From Rhodococcoides trifolii (GTDB lineage: Bacteria > Actinomycetota > Actinomycetes > Mycobacteriales > Mycobacteriaceae), in NCBI RefSeq assembly GCF_014635345.1, contig NZ_BMCU01000001.1, positions 620,001-684,000 on the forward strand: a stretch of 64,000 nucleotides of DNA. The letters run 5' to 3'. Below the pieces are notes generated by a model, which was not told where the DNA came from, did not search any database, and saw nothing but the letters and a program-made list of their open reading frames with translations. Positions 18,398-26,604 of the stretch are shown here, piece by piece (within the stretch, counting starts at the first letter, position 1; the number at the start of each line of letters is the position of its first letter). The position numbers and the translations under genes are program-made.

Positions 18398-18721
18398 TTA
18401 CTTGACCGCGAGCTCACCCAGCTCGTTCCAGTCGGTCCCGTCGACCTCCTGGCTGATGATCTTCGGCGTCTCCTGCAGGTAGGGCGGGAGATCCTTCTGC
18501 GCTTGCTTGAAGTGATCCGAGTTCACGTGCGCGGCACCGGCGTCGGGATCCTTGAACGCCTCCACCAGGACGTACTCGGTGGGGTCGTCGAGGGTCCGGG
18601 ACCAGAAGTACCAGAGGCACCCCTCCTCGGCCTGGCAGGCCTGCGTGAAGTCGCGGGAGATCTCGGGCCAGTTGTCCGCGTGCTCGGCCTTGACCTTGAA
18701 CTTGGCGGTGATGAAGATCAA
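18398..18721 (-). CDS. Antibiotic-biosynthesis-monooxygenase-type (quinol monooxygenase-like) protein
   Basis: A 107-residue ABM-domain protein, starting MIFITAKFKVKAEHADNW and containing EEGCLWYFWSRTLDDPTEYVLVEAF and the final His motif AHVNSDHFKQ. ABM proteins form dimeric ferredoxin-like barrels; some are cofactor-free oxygenases acting on quinols (YgiN) and others are only structural. It is the last gene of a minus-strand set with alcohol dehydrogenase, a DUF59 protein and an amidohydrolase, 28 bp after the dehydrogenase. Its substrate is unknown. Confidence 0.85.
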   Translation of the reverse strand: MIFITAKFKVKAEHADNWPEISRDFTQACQAEEGCLWYFWSRTLDDPTEYVLVEAFKDPDAGAAHVNSDHFKQAQKDLPPYLQETPKIISQEVDGTDWNELGELAVK

Positions 18722-18749
18722 CGTTGCTCCTTCTCGAGCGATGAAAAAG

Positions 18750-19784
18750 TTACGGTACGAGTATTGCGCGACCGCGGACCCGCCCGTTGTCGAGGTCGTC
18801 GATGGCGGTCTGGAAATCGTCCAACGCGTACGTCTGCGTGTGCAGGTTCACGGCTCCGCGCGCGGCAAGCGACATGAGATCGCACAGGTCGTTGTAGGAC
18901 CCGACGAGATTGCCGACGATGTTCTTCTCGGCCGAGACCAGGTCGATGGTCGGCACGTCGACGTTCTCGCCGTACCCGATGACGTGATAGTCACCGGCCC
19001 GGCGAGTCATCGCCAAACCCTGAGCGGTAGAGCCATTTTCACCGACGAAGTCCAGCACGACCTCCGCGCCGAACCCGCCCGTCAGTTCCATGACCTGCTC
19101 GACCTGGCTGCCGTCCGCCACCACCGCGTGGTCGGCGCCCAGTGTGAGGGCGAGCTTCACGGCGTCGGCGTTGCGGTCGATCACGATCAACTCGGCGGGG
19201 GAGAGCGCCTCGAGCACCTGAATGCCGATGTGCCCGAGTCCACCGGCCCCGATGACCACGCACTTGTCGCGCGGGGTCAAGCGCCGGGCCGCTTTCGCGG
19301 CGGCGTGGTAGGCCGTCAAACCGGCGTCGGCCAATGCGGCAACCGCCGACGGTTCGAGAGAGTCGTCGATCTTCACCACCGTGCGGGCGTTGGTCCGCAG
19401 GTAGTCGGCGTATCCGCCGTTGGTGTCGATACCGGGGAAGTCGCTTGTCTCGCAGTGCACGTCGTCACCCGAGCGGCACGCTCGACACAGCCCACACGTG
19501 ACGAGGGGATGCAGGATGACCTTGTCGCCCTCGGACACGTTGGTGACCGCCGATCCGACCGCGTGCACCCACCCCGCGTTCTCGTGTCCGATCGTGTACG
19601 GCAATGTGACGCCCGACTTCTCGGCCCACTGACCTTCGAGGATGTGCAGGTCGGTGCGGCACACACCGGCTCCACCGATCTTCACGATCACGTCGAGAGG
19701 ACCCTGCACCTCGGGAATCGGAACCTCGGTCATCTCCAAGTTCTTGTGATAGCCGACTACCTGAACGGCACGCATCGTGCTCAT
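18750..19784 (-). CDS. Zinc-dependent NAD(P) alcohol dehydrogenase (propane-operon type)
   Basis: A 344-residue medium-chain alcohol dehydrogenase. Catalytic zinc ligands are in GGAGVCRTDLHI and GHENAGWV; four structural-zinc cysteines are in TCGLCRACRSGDDVHC. The Rossmann motif is VVIGAGGLGHIGIQ. It oxidises a short-chain or secondary alcohol with NAD. Rhodococcal propane-monooxygenase operons carry an alcohol dehydrogenase after an amidohydrolase and a DUF59 gene; the same order is kept here, so a 2-propanol-type substrate is likely. Its start overlaps the end of the DUF59 gene by 4 bp. Confidence 0.9.
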   Translation of the reverse strand: MSTMRAVQVVGYHKNLEMTEVPIPEVQGPLDVIVKIGGAGVCRTDLHILEGQWAEKSGVTLPYTIGHENAGWVHAVGSAVTNVSEGDKVILHPLVTCGLCRACRSGDDVHCETSDFPGIDTNGGYADYLRTNARTVVKIDDSLEPSAVAALADAGLTAYHAAAKAARRLTPRDKCVVIGAGGLGHIGIQVLEALSPAELIVIDRNADAVKLALTLGADHAVVADGSQVEQVMELTGGFGAEVVLDFVGENGSTAQGLAMTRRAGDYHVIGYGENVDVPTIDLVSAEKNIVGNLVGSYNDLCDLMSLAARGAVNLHTQTYALDDFQTAIDDLDNGRVRGRAILVP

Positions 19785-20557
19785 CGCGAATGCTCCTGAT
19801 TTCGTTGCGGGACAGTGAGAGTGGACAACGGAACGAACGACCCCTCCTGGCGAGGTACCTGCTGCTCTTCGGAACCGGGATACCTGGTCTGGAGCAGCCC
19901 ACGGCAGAAGTGGGCATTGCCGTCGATCGACACCCTGGTGGCGCGCGCCCGTCGCATCACCATCGTCAGATCACCGGTGTGCGGTCGTCCCGTGTGATCG
20001 ACCAGGGCCGGCGCAGCGGGATCGACTCGCAGACCTAGTGCTTCCCGGCGTCGCAGCAACGCGTGCGAGGTGCGATCGTCGGGCAGGTCACCGAGAACCA
20101 GCGACGCGAGATCCGCCTCGACGGCTCCGGAATGCGAACGCAGCCACGCCATCAGCGAGCGCTCCATCGCCGCCACGTAGGCCTTGCGGCGGAACGTCGC
20201 TCGCAATTCCTCGAGGTCTTCCTCGGCCTCGTGTCCGAAGGTGCCACGATATCCCGCATCGGCCGCCAGACCGGCGTTGATCTTCTCCGAGTCGTGGTGA
20301 TCGTCGAGCTCTACGAGGACGCTCTCGGTCCACGGCAGCTCTCCCAGTACGTCTTTCGCGTCCCCCGCCATCAGATACGCGAAATTCGGTGAGCAGAACG
20401 ACGTAGGGAGGCGAAGGTGAACGTGCACCTCGCCGCCCGAGACGTCGAGCGACCGGACGAACCCGAGGTCGGTGATGGGCTCGTCCAACTCGGGATCGAA
20501 CACGGCTCCGAGTGCTGCGAAAGCCTCGTCTCGTCTCGTGATCAGTGCAGCTGTCAT
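19781..20557 (-). CDS. DUF59 (iron–sulfur assembly-like) protein of propane-monooxygenase clusters
   Basis: A 258-residue protein whose N-terminal ~100 residues form a DUF59/MIP18-like domain (FDPELDEPITDLGFVRSL, LPTSFCSPNFAYLMAGDAKD with the conserved Cys). A helical region follows (residues ~100–200) and then a short C-terminal part with an exposed Cys (NAHFCRGLLQ). DUF59 proteins assist Fe–S or di-iron cofactor assembly. In propane/acetone monooxygenase operons such a protein supports the di-iron oxygenase. Here it lies one base after the amidohydrolase stop and overlaps the dehydrogenase, so the three are translated as a unit. Confidence 0.85.
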   Translation of the reverse strand: MTAALITRRDEAFAALGAVFDPELDEPITDLGFVRSLDVSGGEVHVHLRLPTSFCSPNFAYLMAGDAKDVLGELPWTESVLVELDDHHDSEKINAGLAADAGYRGTFGHEAEEDLEELRATFRRKAYVAAMERSLMAWLRSHSGAVEADLASLVLGDLPDDRTSHALLRRREALGLRVDPAAPALVDHTGRPHTGDLTMVMRRARATRVSIDGNAHFCRGLLQTRYPGSEEQQVPRQEGSFVPLSTLTVPQRNQEHSR

Positions 20558-20558
20558 C

Positions 20559-21602
20559 TCAGACCGCCGCGAGGTCGGCCCGCTCGGGCTGACGGGGTCC
20601 GGTCTCGGTCTCGTTCGCGTCGGGCAGTTGTAGCTCGGCCGGCACCTCGATGTCGTAGAGCTTGGCGGCGTTGAGTCCGAGCACCTTCTTCTTCTGCTCG
20701 GTCGTGATGGGTGCGTACTCGTCGAGGGACTCCGGAATCTGGAAGTCGACGAACCCCTCGACCAGCCACTTCGGCGTCCACAGTGCGTAGTCGGAGGAGA
20801 AGAAGATGCGATCCTCGCCGAGCCAGTACAGCAGCTCGCCCATGATCTGTCCGAAGTACTTCGGGCGCGTGTGCATGAACGGGATGGCCACGGCGAGTCC
20901 GGCGTACACGTTGGGTTCCTGCGTGGCGATCCAGCAGAAGTCCTCGAGGCGCGGCAGGCCGCAGTGTTCGACGACGAAGTTCAGATCGGTGAAGTCGGTG
21001 GCCACGTGGTCGACGTCTGCCACGTCGAACGCGTCGCGATCGAGCGGTCGGATGGTCGGCCCCTTGTGAACGTGAATGTTCTTGATACCGAGTTCACGGC
21101 ACACCTCGAGGTAGCGCCGCGTCCAGTCGTCGTCGAGCTTGTAGCCGCGTGAATCCCCGTTCCACTCGGCGGTGTAGAGCTTGACGCCCTTGAGTCCGAA
21201 GCGCTCGGCGTCAGCACGCAGCTGGTCGAGGCCACGCTCACCGTTGCGGGGATCGAAGTGGTGGTTGTAGGTCAGCTTGTCGGGGTGAGCTGCGGCCAGT
21301 GCCGACGCCTCCTCGGTCTGTCCGAACCCGCTGTGATAGAACTCGCCGAGGTGGGCCGGCTGGAAGATGGCGTGATCGACGTACCCGATGCGGAACAGGT
21401 CGTGCATCAACCGCTCGCCGCCCTGGTAGAGGTACTCGTCGTACGTCCACAGTTCGCTCTCGGGCGAAAGGTTGCGGTGGTAGTCGTAGAAGCAGTCGAT
21501 GAACTGCTTGCCGTGGATGTTGCGCTGGTTCTCGACCCGCGCGTCCCAGAGCGCGACGTGAGCGTCGACGATGAAGTAGTTTTCGCCGTTCTTGGTGTAC
21601 AT
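20559..21602 (-). CDS. Amidohydrolase-2 family protein (propane-monooxygenase operon type)
   Basis: A 347-residue metal-dependent TIM-barrel hydrolase of the amidohydrolase-2 family. Likely metal-site blocks are VDAHVALWD near the N-terminus, YNHHFDPRNG, NIHVHKGPTIRP, VVEHCGLPRLEDF and FFSSDYALW. The same protein, starting MYTKNGENYFIVDAHVALWD, is the characteristic gene following the hydroxylase genes in propane/binuclear-iron monooxygenase operons; its reaction is not established. Here it is the first gene of the minus-strand unit and faces the AcoR-like regulator across a 151-bp promoter region. Confidence 0.88.
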   Translation of the reverse strand: MYTKNGENYFIVDAHVALWDARVENQRNIHGKQFIDCFYDYHRNLSPESELWTYDEYLYQGGERLMHDLFRIGYVDHAIFQPAHLGEFYHSGFGQTEEASALAAAHPDKLTYNHHFDPRNGERGLDQLRADAERFGLKGVKLYTAEWNGDSRGYKLDDDWTRRYLEVCRELGIKNIHVHKGPTIRPLDRDAFDVADVDHVATDFTDLNFVVEHCGLPRLEDFCWIATQEPNVYAGLAVAIPFMHTRPKYFGQIMGELLYWLGEDRIFFSSDYALWTPKWLVEGFVDFQIPESLDEYAPITTEQKKKVLGLNAAKLYDIEVPAELQLPDANETETGPRQPERADLAAV

Positions 21603-21625
21603 GCGATGAGCCTCCCGGATCCTTG

Positions 21626-21641
21626 CGTGACGTCCGTCACG
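21626..21641. promoter_or_regulatory. Palindrome in the amidohydrolase promoter
   Basis: CGTGACG-TC-CGTCACG is a perfect 7-bp inverted repeat 24 bp upstream of the amidohydrolase start codon, in the region shared with the divergent regulator. Its place close to the start suggests repression or a hairpin in the leader. Confidence 0.45.
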
Positions 21642-21691
21642 TCGGTCTGGAACTGACGTTAGGACGGTCGAGGGCTGTCGAGGGCCGGACC

Positions 21692-21710
21692 GCGTCTCAA
21701 TTCGAGACGC
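21692..21710. promoter_or_regulatory. Inverted repeat, probable site of the divergent AcoR/MimR-like activator
   Basis: GCGTCTC-AATTC-GAGACGC forms a perfect 7-bp inverted repeat with a 5-bp spacer. It lies 90–108 bp upstream of the amidohydrolase start and 44 bp upstream of the regulator start, the usual place for an activator of the minus-strand operon. Confidence 0.55.
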
Positions 21711-21753
21711 ACGCCCGAGGGCCGCTGTTGCGCCGGAATGTAACCTCGATCAC

Positions 21754-23205
21754 ATGGCCGATTCCGAAGGTCTCGTGCGCGCTCGGGTTCACTCGGAACC
21801 GCTCGCTGCCGTCTCCCACCGACTTCTCGCGTCCTGGCACCGCAGCCAGGAGTACGGAGTCCCGCTCGACGAGGTCGCTCCCGTCTTCTCCGGTACCTAC
21901 GACGGTGAGTCCCTCTTCTACCGGTGTGGCCGCGAGGTGCTCGACGGTCTGCGAGACACCCTCGCGAACGAGCCGGTGTCGATGATGTTGACCGACGCCG
22001 ACGGTCTGGTCCTGGACCGCGTCAGTGCGAACCGCGAGCTGTTGGCGGCGCTCGACCGCGTGCATCTGGCCCCGGGCTTCTCCTACGGCGAGAACCAGGC
22101 CGGAACCAACGGTCTCGGCCTGGCGTTGGCCGACCGCGTCCCCGCGGTGGTCCGAGCCTCCGAGCACTATTCACTCTCGCTGGCCGGCTACACGTGCGCG
22201 GCTGCGCCGGTGCTGCATCCGCTCACCGGAGCGGTCGAGGGGTGCGTGAATCTGACCACCTGGTCGGACTCGTCGACCGACCTGCTTCTGGCGCTCGCCC
22301 AGTCGGCCGCAGGGAATACGGCGGCCATGATGCTCGCTCGATCGCAAGGGCAGCAGCCACGACCGGCGCCGCGCGGGGAAGTCTTCCGCGTCGAGACGGC
22401 ACGCGGCGGAGGCAGCATCGACACGTTGTCCGCGGCCTGGCGTGGTGCCCTGAGGTCGGCGGAAGCGGCACTGGCAGAACATGGTTCGGTGTTGATGGTC
22501 GGCGAGTCGGGAACGGGACGCGCCACGATTCTGGCCAGGGCCCTCCGCGCATCCCGCCCCCGCGGCCGCATTCTGAGCGCGGGTGTGCCCGCTGCCCGCG
22601 ACGTCGACGCCTGGCTCGATCTATGGACGCCGGAACTCCCGAAACCCGATACTGCCGTCGTGATCCGGGATGTCGACCGGCTCCCCGCGCGCGGTGCCGA
22701 CGCGTTGGCCGAGATGTTGCGTCGCGCCGGCGACGGGGTGCCGGTGACCGTGACGGCGTCCAGTTACGACGACGTCCCGCCTGCTCTGGCGCATCTGGTC
22801 CACACCGTCGTCGAGGTCCCGCCCCTTCGGACCCGTCCCGACGACATCGCTCCGCTCGCACTCCACCTGGCCGGCCGCGTGCGCGGACGCGACGTGACAC
22901 TCACCCCCACTGCGGAGCGTGCTCTCCGCGATTACTCGTGGCCGGGAAACGTCACGGAGTTGGCGACCGTGATGCACCAGGCAGCTGTGCGCGCCGATGT
23001 CGTCGGAGTCAATCACCTACCCCCGGAGGTGCTGTCTCGCACCACACATCGGCTCACCCGGATCGAGACCTTCGAGCGGGACGAGATGATTCGTGTTCTG
23101 AGTCGGCCGGGCGTCAGCATGGCCGACGCTGTGGAAGAACTCGGGATGAGCCGGGCAACCATCTACCGCAAGAGGGACCGGTACGGGATCACTCTGAGGT
23201 CCTAG
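21754..23205 (+). CDS. AcoR/MimR-like GAF–AAA+–Fis transcriptional activator
   Basis: A 483-residue regulator. The N-terminal part carries a GAF-type sensor with the block FSYGENQAGTNGLGLAL (about 109–125), typical of AcoR-like regulators. A central AAA+ domain has a Walker A-like GESGTGRATI (about 250–259) and a WPGNVTEL block; a Fis-type HTH (MADAVEELGMSRATIYRKRD) ends the protein. The GAFTGA loop that contacts sigma-54 is missing, as expected in actinobacteria, which have no sigma-54. The domain layout equals that of MimR, the activator of binuclear-iron monooxygenase operons, and it faces the amidohydrolase operon. So it is likely the activator of that operon. Confidence 0.85.
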   Translation: MADSEGLVRARVHSEPLAAVSHRLLASWHRSQEYGVPLDEVAPVFSGTYDGESLFYRCGREVLDGLRDTLANEPVSMMLTDADGLVLDRVSANRELLAALDRVHLAPGFSYGENQAGTNGLGLALADRVPAVVRASEHYSLSLAGYTCAAAPVLHPLTGAVEGCVNLTTWSDSSTDLLLALAQSAAGNTAAMMLARSQGQQPRPAPRGEVFRVETARGGGSIDTLSAAWRGALRSAEAALAEHGSVLMVGESGTGRATILARALRASRPRGRILSAGVPAARDVDAWLDLWTPELPKPDTAVVIRDVDRLPARGADALAEMLRRAGDGVPVTVTASSYDDVPPALAHLVHTVVEVPPLRTRPDDIAPLALHLAGRVRGRDVTLTPTAERALRDYSWPGNVTELATVMHQAAVRADVVGVNHLPPEVLSRTTHRLTRIETFERDEMIRVLSRPGVSMADAVEELGMSRATIYRKRDRYGITLRS

Positions 23206-23242
23206 CGGGTAGGCAGGTGCACGAGCGCCTACGCTTTCGTTC

Positions 23243-24196
23243 ATGGCAGCCAAGTCTCCGGCAATCGAAGTGGAAGTCGGCGAGCGGACGGTGCGCGTGT
23301 CGAATCCCGACCGTGTCTACTTTCCCGAAAGCGGCGCCACCAAGCGCGATCTCGTGAATTATTACCTCTCCGTCGGCGACGGGATCGTCAATGCGTTGCG
23401 CGAACGCCCGTGCATGCTCCACCGCTTTCCCGACGGGTTGGCTGGGGACAAGGTGCATCAGAAGCGTCTGCCGAACGGTGCACCGGACTGGATGGAGACG
23501 GTGAAGGTCACCTTCCCGCGCTACAACCGCACGGCCGACGAACTGTGTGTCACCGAACTCGCGCACGTGATCTGGGCCGTGCAGATGTCGACGGTCGAGT
23601 TCCATCCGTGGAACAGTCGTCGCGCCGACGTCGAGATGCCCGACGAGTGGCGCATCGATCTCGATCCGATGCCGGACTGTCCCTTCGACCGGGTTCGTCG
23701 CGTCGCCGGGGTCGCGAAGGAAGTGCTGGACGAACTGGGTGCGACCGGCTGGCCCAAGACGTCCGGCGGACACGGACTCCACGTGTACGTACGCATCGAT
23801 CCCGCGTACGGCTTCAAGGATGTGCGCAGGGCGGCGCTGGCGTTCGCTCGGGAGGTGGAACGTCGTGCTTCCGACGACGTGACCACCACCTGGTGGCGCA
23901 AGGAACGCGACCCGTCGAAACTCTTCGTCGACTACAACCAGAACGCACGCGATCACACTATCGCGAGCGCGTACTCGGTTCGCGGAAACCCGGAAGCGAC
24001 TGTGTCGACGCCGATTTCGTGGGACGAGGTCCCGAACGTGGAACCAGGTGACTTCACGATCTTCACCGTTCCGGACCGGTACGCGAAGCTCGGCGATCTG
24101 CACGCCGGCATGGACGATGCGGTGTTCTCGCTCGATCCGCTCATCGAATGGGCAGAACGAGACGAGCGGGAAGGGCTCTCCGAGCCGGAGGAATAG
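23243..24196 (+). CDS. LigD-type polymerase domain protein (archaeo-eukaryotic primase family)
   Basis: A stand-alone 317-residue polymerase domain like that of the bacterial end-joining ligase LigD. The catalytic metal-binding pair is DLDP (D139, D141). Conserved blocks include CMLHRFPDGL, VTELAHVIWAVQMSTVEFHPW, TSGGHGLHVYV and LFVDYNQNARDHTIASAYSVR. These polymerases add ribonucleotides or fill gaps during repair. Neither Ku nor a ligase domain lies nearby, so this belongs to the LigD-independent (PolD-like) group. It follows the regulator gene by 37 bp with no functional link visible. Confidence 0.9.
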   Translation: MAAKSPAIEVEVGERTVRVSNPDRVYFPESGATKRDLVNYYLSVGDGIVNALRERPCMLHRFPDGLAGDKVHQKRLPNGAPDWMETVKVTFPRYNRTADELCVTELAHVIWAVQMSTVEFHPWNSRRADVEMPDEWRIDLDPMPDCPFDRVRRVAGVAKEVLDELGATGWPKTSGGHGLHVYVRIDPAYGFKDVRRAALAFAREVERRASDDVTTTWWRKERDPSKLFVDYNQNARDHTIASAYSVRGNPEATVSTPISWDEVPNVEPGDFTIFTVPDRYAKLGDLHAGMDDAVFSLDPLIEWAERDEREGLSEPEE

Positions 24197-24313
24197 TCGA
24201 AGCCAGCGGGCAGGCCGGAGGCCGGTCGTTCAATTGTTGACGGGACGCCGATTCCACGGCACAGTCGAGTGGAGTGTGGCGTGGGCCACATCAGACGACG
24301 AAGGGTCGCGACC

Positions 24314-24772
24314 ATGACCGACACAATCGACACTCGCCCGAGCGCGGACGACGTGAACGAGCTCGCCGCAGAGGCCGCCACCCCCGGCTCGCTGTTCGAT
24401 CGGCTCGGCGGTACCTACGGTATTGCCGGCGCGGTCGACATCTTGGTGGATCGACTGTTCGCCAACGTGGCGGTGAATGCGAACGAGGCCGTGCACGCCC
24501 ATCACGGTGTCGCCGCCAACGCGCCCGGATACAAGTTTCTGGTCACGGCCTGGTCGATCGAGGCGGCCGGCGGCCCGAAATGCTATCCGGGAGAGGACAT
24601 GGTGGCTGCACACGACGGACTCCACATCGACACCAAGGGCTTCGACGCGGTCTACAAGGAGATCGCCGCGACCCTGAGCTTCCTCGATGTGCCCGAGGCC
24701 GAACACGCGGAGTTCATGGCGCTCATCGAGAAGCACCGCCCCGAGGTCGTCGACGGCGTGCACCTCGCCTGA
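24314..24772 (+). CDS. Truncated hemoglobin, group I
   Basis: A 152-residue globin with a 2-on-2 helical fold. The N-terminal ~28 residues are a flexible extension, followed by SLFDRLGGTYGIAGAVDILVDRLF, the B/E region KFLVTAWSIEAAGGPKCYPG, and the proximal-His F-helix region VAAHDGLHIDTKGFDAV. Group I proteins bind O2 or NO at haem and often detoxify NO. The ATG at 24314 follows weak purines; an in-frame upstream extension has no homology. Its stop codon overlaps the start of the next gene by one base (TGATG), so the two are translationally coupled. Confidence 0.88.
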   Translation: MTDTIDTRPSADDVNELAAEAATPGSLFDRLGGTYGIAGAVDILVDRLFANVAVNANEAVHAHHGVAANAPGYKFLVTAWSIEAAGGPKCYPGEDMVAAHDGLHIDTKGFDAVYKEIAATLSFLDVPEAEHAEFMALIEKHRPEVVDGVHLA

Positions 24773-25284
24773 TGCCGGACCTGCTGTTCGTCCACGGCGC
24801 CGGCGGGTTCGTCGACGACGGACCGTTGGCCGACGCGCTAGCGCGGGCGCTCGGGCGAACAGCGGTGATGCCGGAGTTCTCGTCCGCGGACATGTCGTTC
24901 GAGGCGTGGGCGACTCCGTTGCGAGCGGTCCTGACCGAGACGGGTTCCGACACGGTCGTCGTCGCGCATTCGTTCGGGGCGTCGATCCTGGTGCGGGTTC
25001 TGGCCGAACCCGACTCGGGTGCCATCGCATCCGCGACGGTGCTGGCCATGCCCGACTGGGGCGCCTCCGGGTGGGATGTGCCGGAGTACGCAGTAACCGC
25101 CGAGCCGGCTGATGTTGCTCTCGCACTGCATCATTGCCGGGACGACGATGTGGTCCCGGTCGATCACCTCTCTCTGAACTCGGTGGTGCTGCCGTCGGCG
25201 ACACTGCACGAGCATCCGTCCGGCGGGCACCAGTTCGAGGGGTGCGTGGAGGCGATCGCAGCCCTGATCAGGCCGGGAACGTAG
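24772..25284 (+). CDS. Small alpha/beta hydrolase (RBBP9/YdeN-like)
   Basis: A 170-residue serine-hydrolase-like protein. It starts [17 protein letters not shown] (oxyanion loop), has the nucleophile elbow VVAHSFGAS (Ser near residue 67), an acid in [12 protein letters not shown] and the final His in [10 protein letters not shown]. The short length and layout match the RBBP9/YdeN family, not the classical lipases. It is coupled to the truncated-hemoglobin gene by one-base overlap and ends 17 bp inside the convergent amine-oxidase gene. Confidence 0.8.
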   Translation: MPDLLFVHGAGGFVDDGPLADALARALGRTAVMPEFSSADMSFEAWATPLRAVLTETGSDTVVVAHSFGASILVRVLAEPDSGAIASATVLAMPDWGASGWDVPEYAVTAEPADVALALHHCRDDDVVPVDHLSLNSVVLPSATLHEHPSGGHQFEGCVEAIAALIRPGT

Positions 25285-26572
25285 CGAGCACGTCCGCCGC
25301 TGCCCGGCGCCCCGACCGAACCGCTCCGTCGAGGTAGCCGGGCCACCGGTCAGCCAAATCGGCTCCTGCCCAGTGTATTCGCCTGTGCCGCAACTGGTCT
25401 GCGGTCAGTACGGCTCCACGGGCCGGGATGCTGGTCGGCGCACCGAGCAGCCATGGTTGTTCGGACCACGTGAAGTCGTCGACGACAGTCGGTGCGCCGG
25501 CCTCCGCCCCGAACAAGCGGACCAGTTCGGCCACGACGACCTCGCGCCTATCCGGACGTGAGAACAGCTCTGAAGCAGCGTTTCCCGCGCTGAAAGCCAC
25601 GAGCACGCCGGGAGCCTTTCGGGTTGCGTTGCCGTCGACGACCATCTGAATCGGGCCGTCGGCGTCGACCACGGTGCCGGTCAGTCCCTTCGCGCGCCAC
25701 CACGGTGTGTCGTAGACGGCGATCGTCTTGGCGTACTCACCCATCGACGATGTGCTCAGATGGGCCGAGACGGCGGGTGGCAGCGGCGGGTCGAACTCGA
25801 TGGCCGTCGCGACCGGAAGGGGGACCGCGACGACCACCGCCGAGGCGCGATGTGTCTCGCGGGCGGTGACCACGTCCACCCCGTTCTCGTCCTGCCGAAT
25901 CGCCACGACGGGCGTTCCCGTTCGGGGAGGGGATGACAGCTGCTGTGCGACGGCGTCGACGAGGGCGTACGTGCCCTCGACGAAGAACCGTTCCTGCGCA
26001 CCGTTCTTCACGGAGGTCAGAGCGCGCACGCTGCCCGCCGCTTTCATGTACGCGAAGGCTGCCGTTGCAGGAACGTCGGCCGGATCGGCACCGAAGACCA
26101 GTCGGAACACGCAGGTCAGAACCTGACGGGAGTCGGGTGAGCGGAAGCATCGCCGGGCCAACACGTCTGCCATCTCGTCGTCCGGATGGTGCCGTCGGGC
26201 AAGGATTCCCATTCTGGCCAGCCCGAGTCCGAGCGAGAACAGTCCTCGCGGTGACAGGGGCGGGATATCACCGTGGTGGCGGTACACGCGTCCGCCGAGG
26301 GCGAGGATCTCGTCCGCGACCTTCGATGGGACCGGCTCAGGCGCTGTCTCGATGTTCAGACCGCGAGCCAGGTCGATGACCGCGCTCTGATCGGCTCCGA
26401 TCCAGTGGGCGCCGTAATCGACGTGCGCGCCGCCGATGTGGCGCGTGAGAACTTTCCCGCCGATGCGGTCGGCCGCTTCCAACACGGTCACGGTATGACC
26501 GGCGCGCTCCAGCTCGACTGCAGCGACGAGCCCGCTGAGTCCTGCCCCGATAACCACCACGTCCCCCGACAT
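25268..26572 (-). CDS. Flavin amine oxidase (monoamine-oxidase family)
   Basis: A 434-residue FAD-dependent oxidase. The N-terminal dinucleotide motif is [21 protein letters not shown] with [26 protein letters not shown] next, as in monoamine and polyamine oxidases. The C-terminal FAD-binding block is [20 protein letters not shown]. It oxidises an unidentified amine to an aldehyde with release of ammonia and H2O2. It has no signal peptide. The start codon is ATG at 26572; upstream is htpG on the same strand, 32 bp away. Confidence 0.88.
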   Translation of the reverse strand: MSGDVVVIGAGLSGLVAAVELERAGHTVTVLEAADRIGGKVLTRHIGGAHVDYGAHWIGADQSAVIDLARGLNIETAPEPVPSKVADEILALGGRVYRHHGDIPPLSPRGLFSLGLGLARMGILARRHHPDDEMADVLARRCFRSPDSRQVLTCVFRLVFGADPADVPATAAFAYMKAAGSVRALTSVKNGAQERFFVEGTYALVDAVAQQLSSPPRTGTPVVAIRQDENGVDVVTARETHRASAVVVAVPLPVATAIEFDPPLPPAVSAHLSTSSMGEYAKTIAVYDTPWWRAKGLTGTVVDADGPIQMVVDGNATRKAPGVLVAFSAGNAASELFSRPDRREVVVAELVRLFGAEAGAPTVVDDFTWSEQPWLLGAPTSIPARGAVLTADQLRHRRIHWAGADLADRWPGYLDGAVRSGRRAAADVLATFPA

Positions 26573-26604
26573 TTGCGAATCCTAGCCGGGGGACGGGGGA
26601 ATTA

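Noticed and set aside
21754..23205. Calling the regulator sigma-54-dependent
   Set aside because: No GAFTGA loop is visible, and actinobacteria are not known to have sigma-54.
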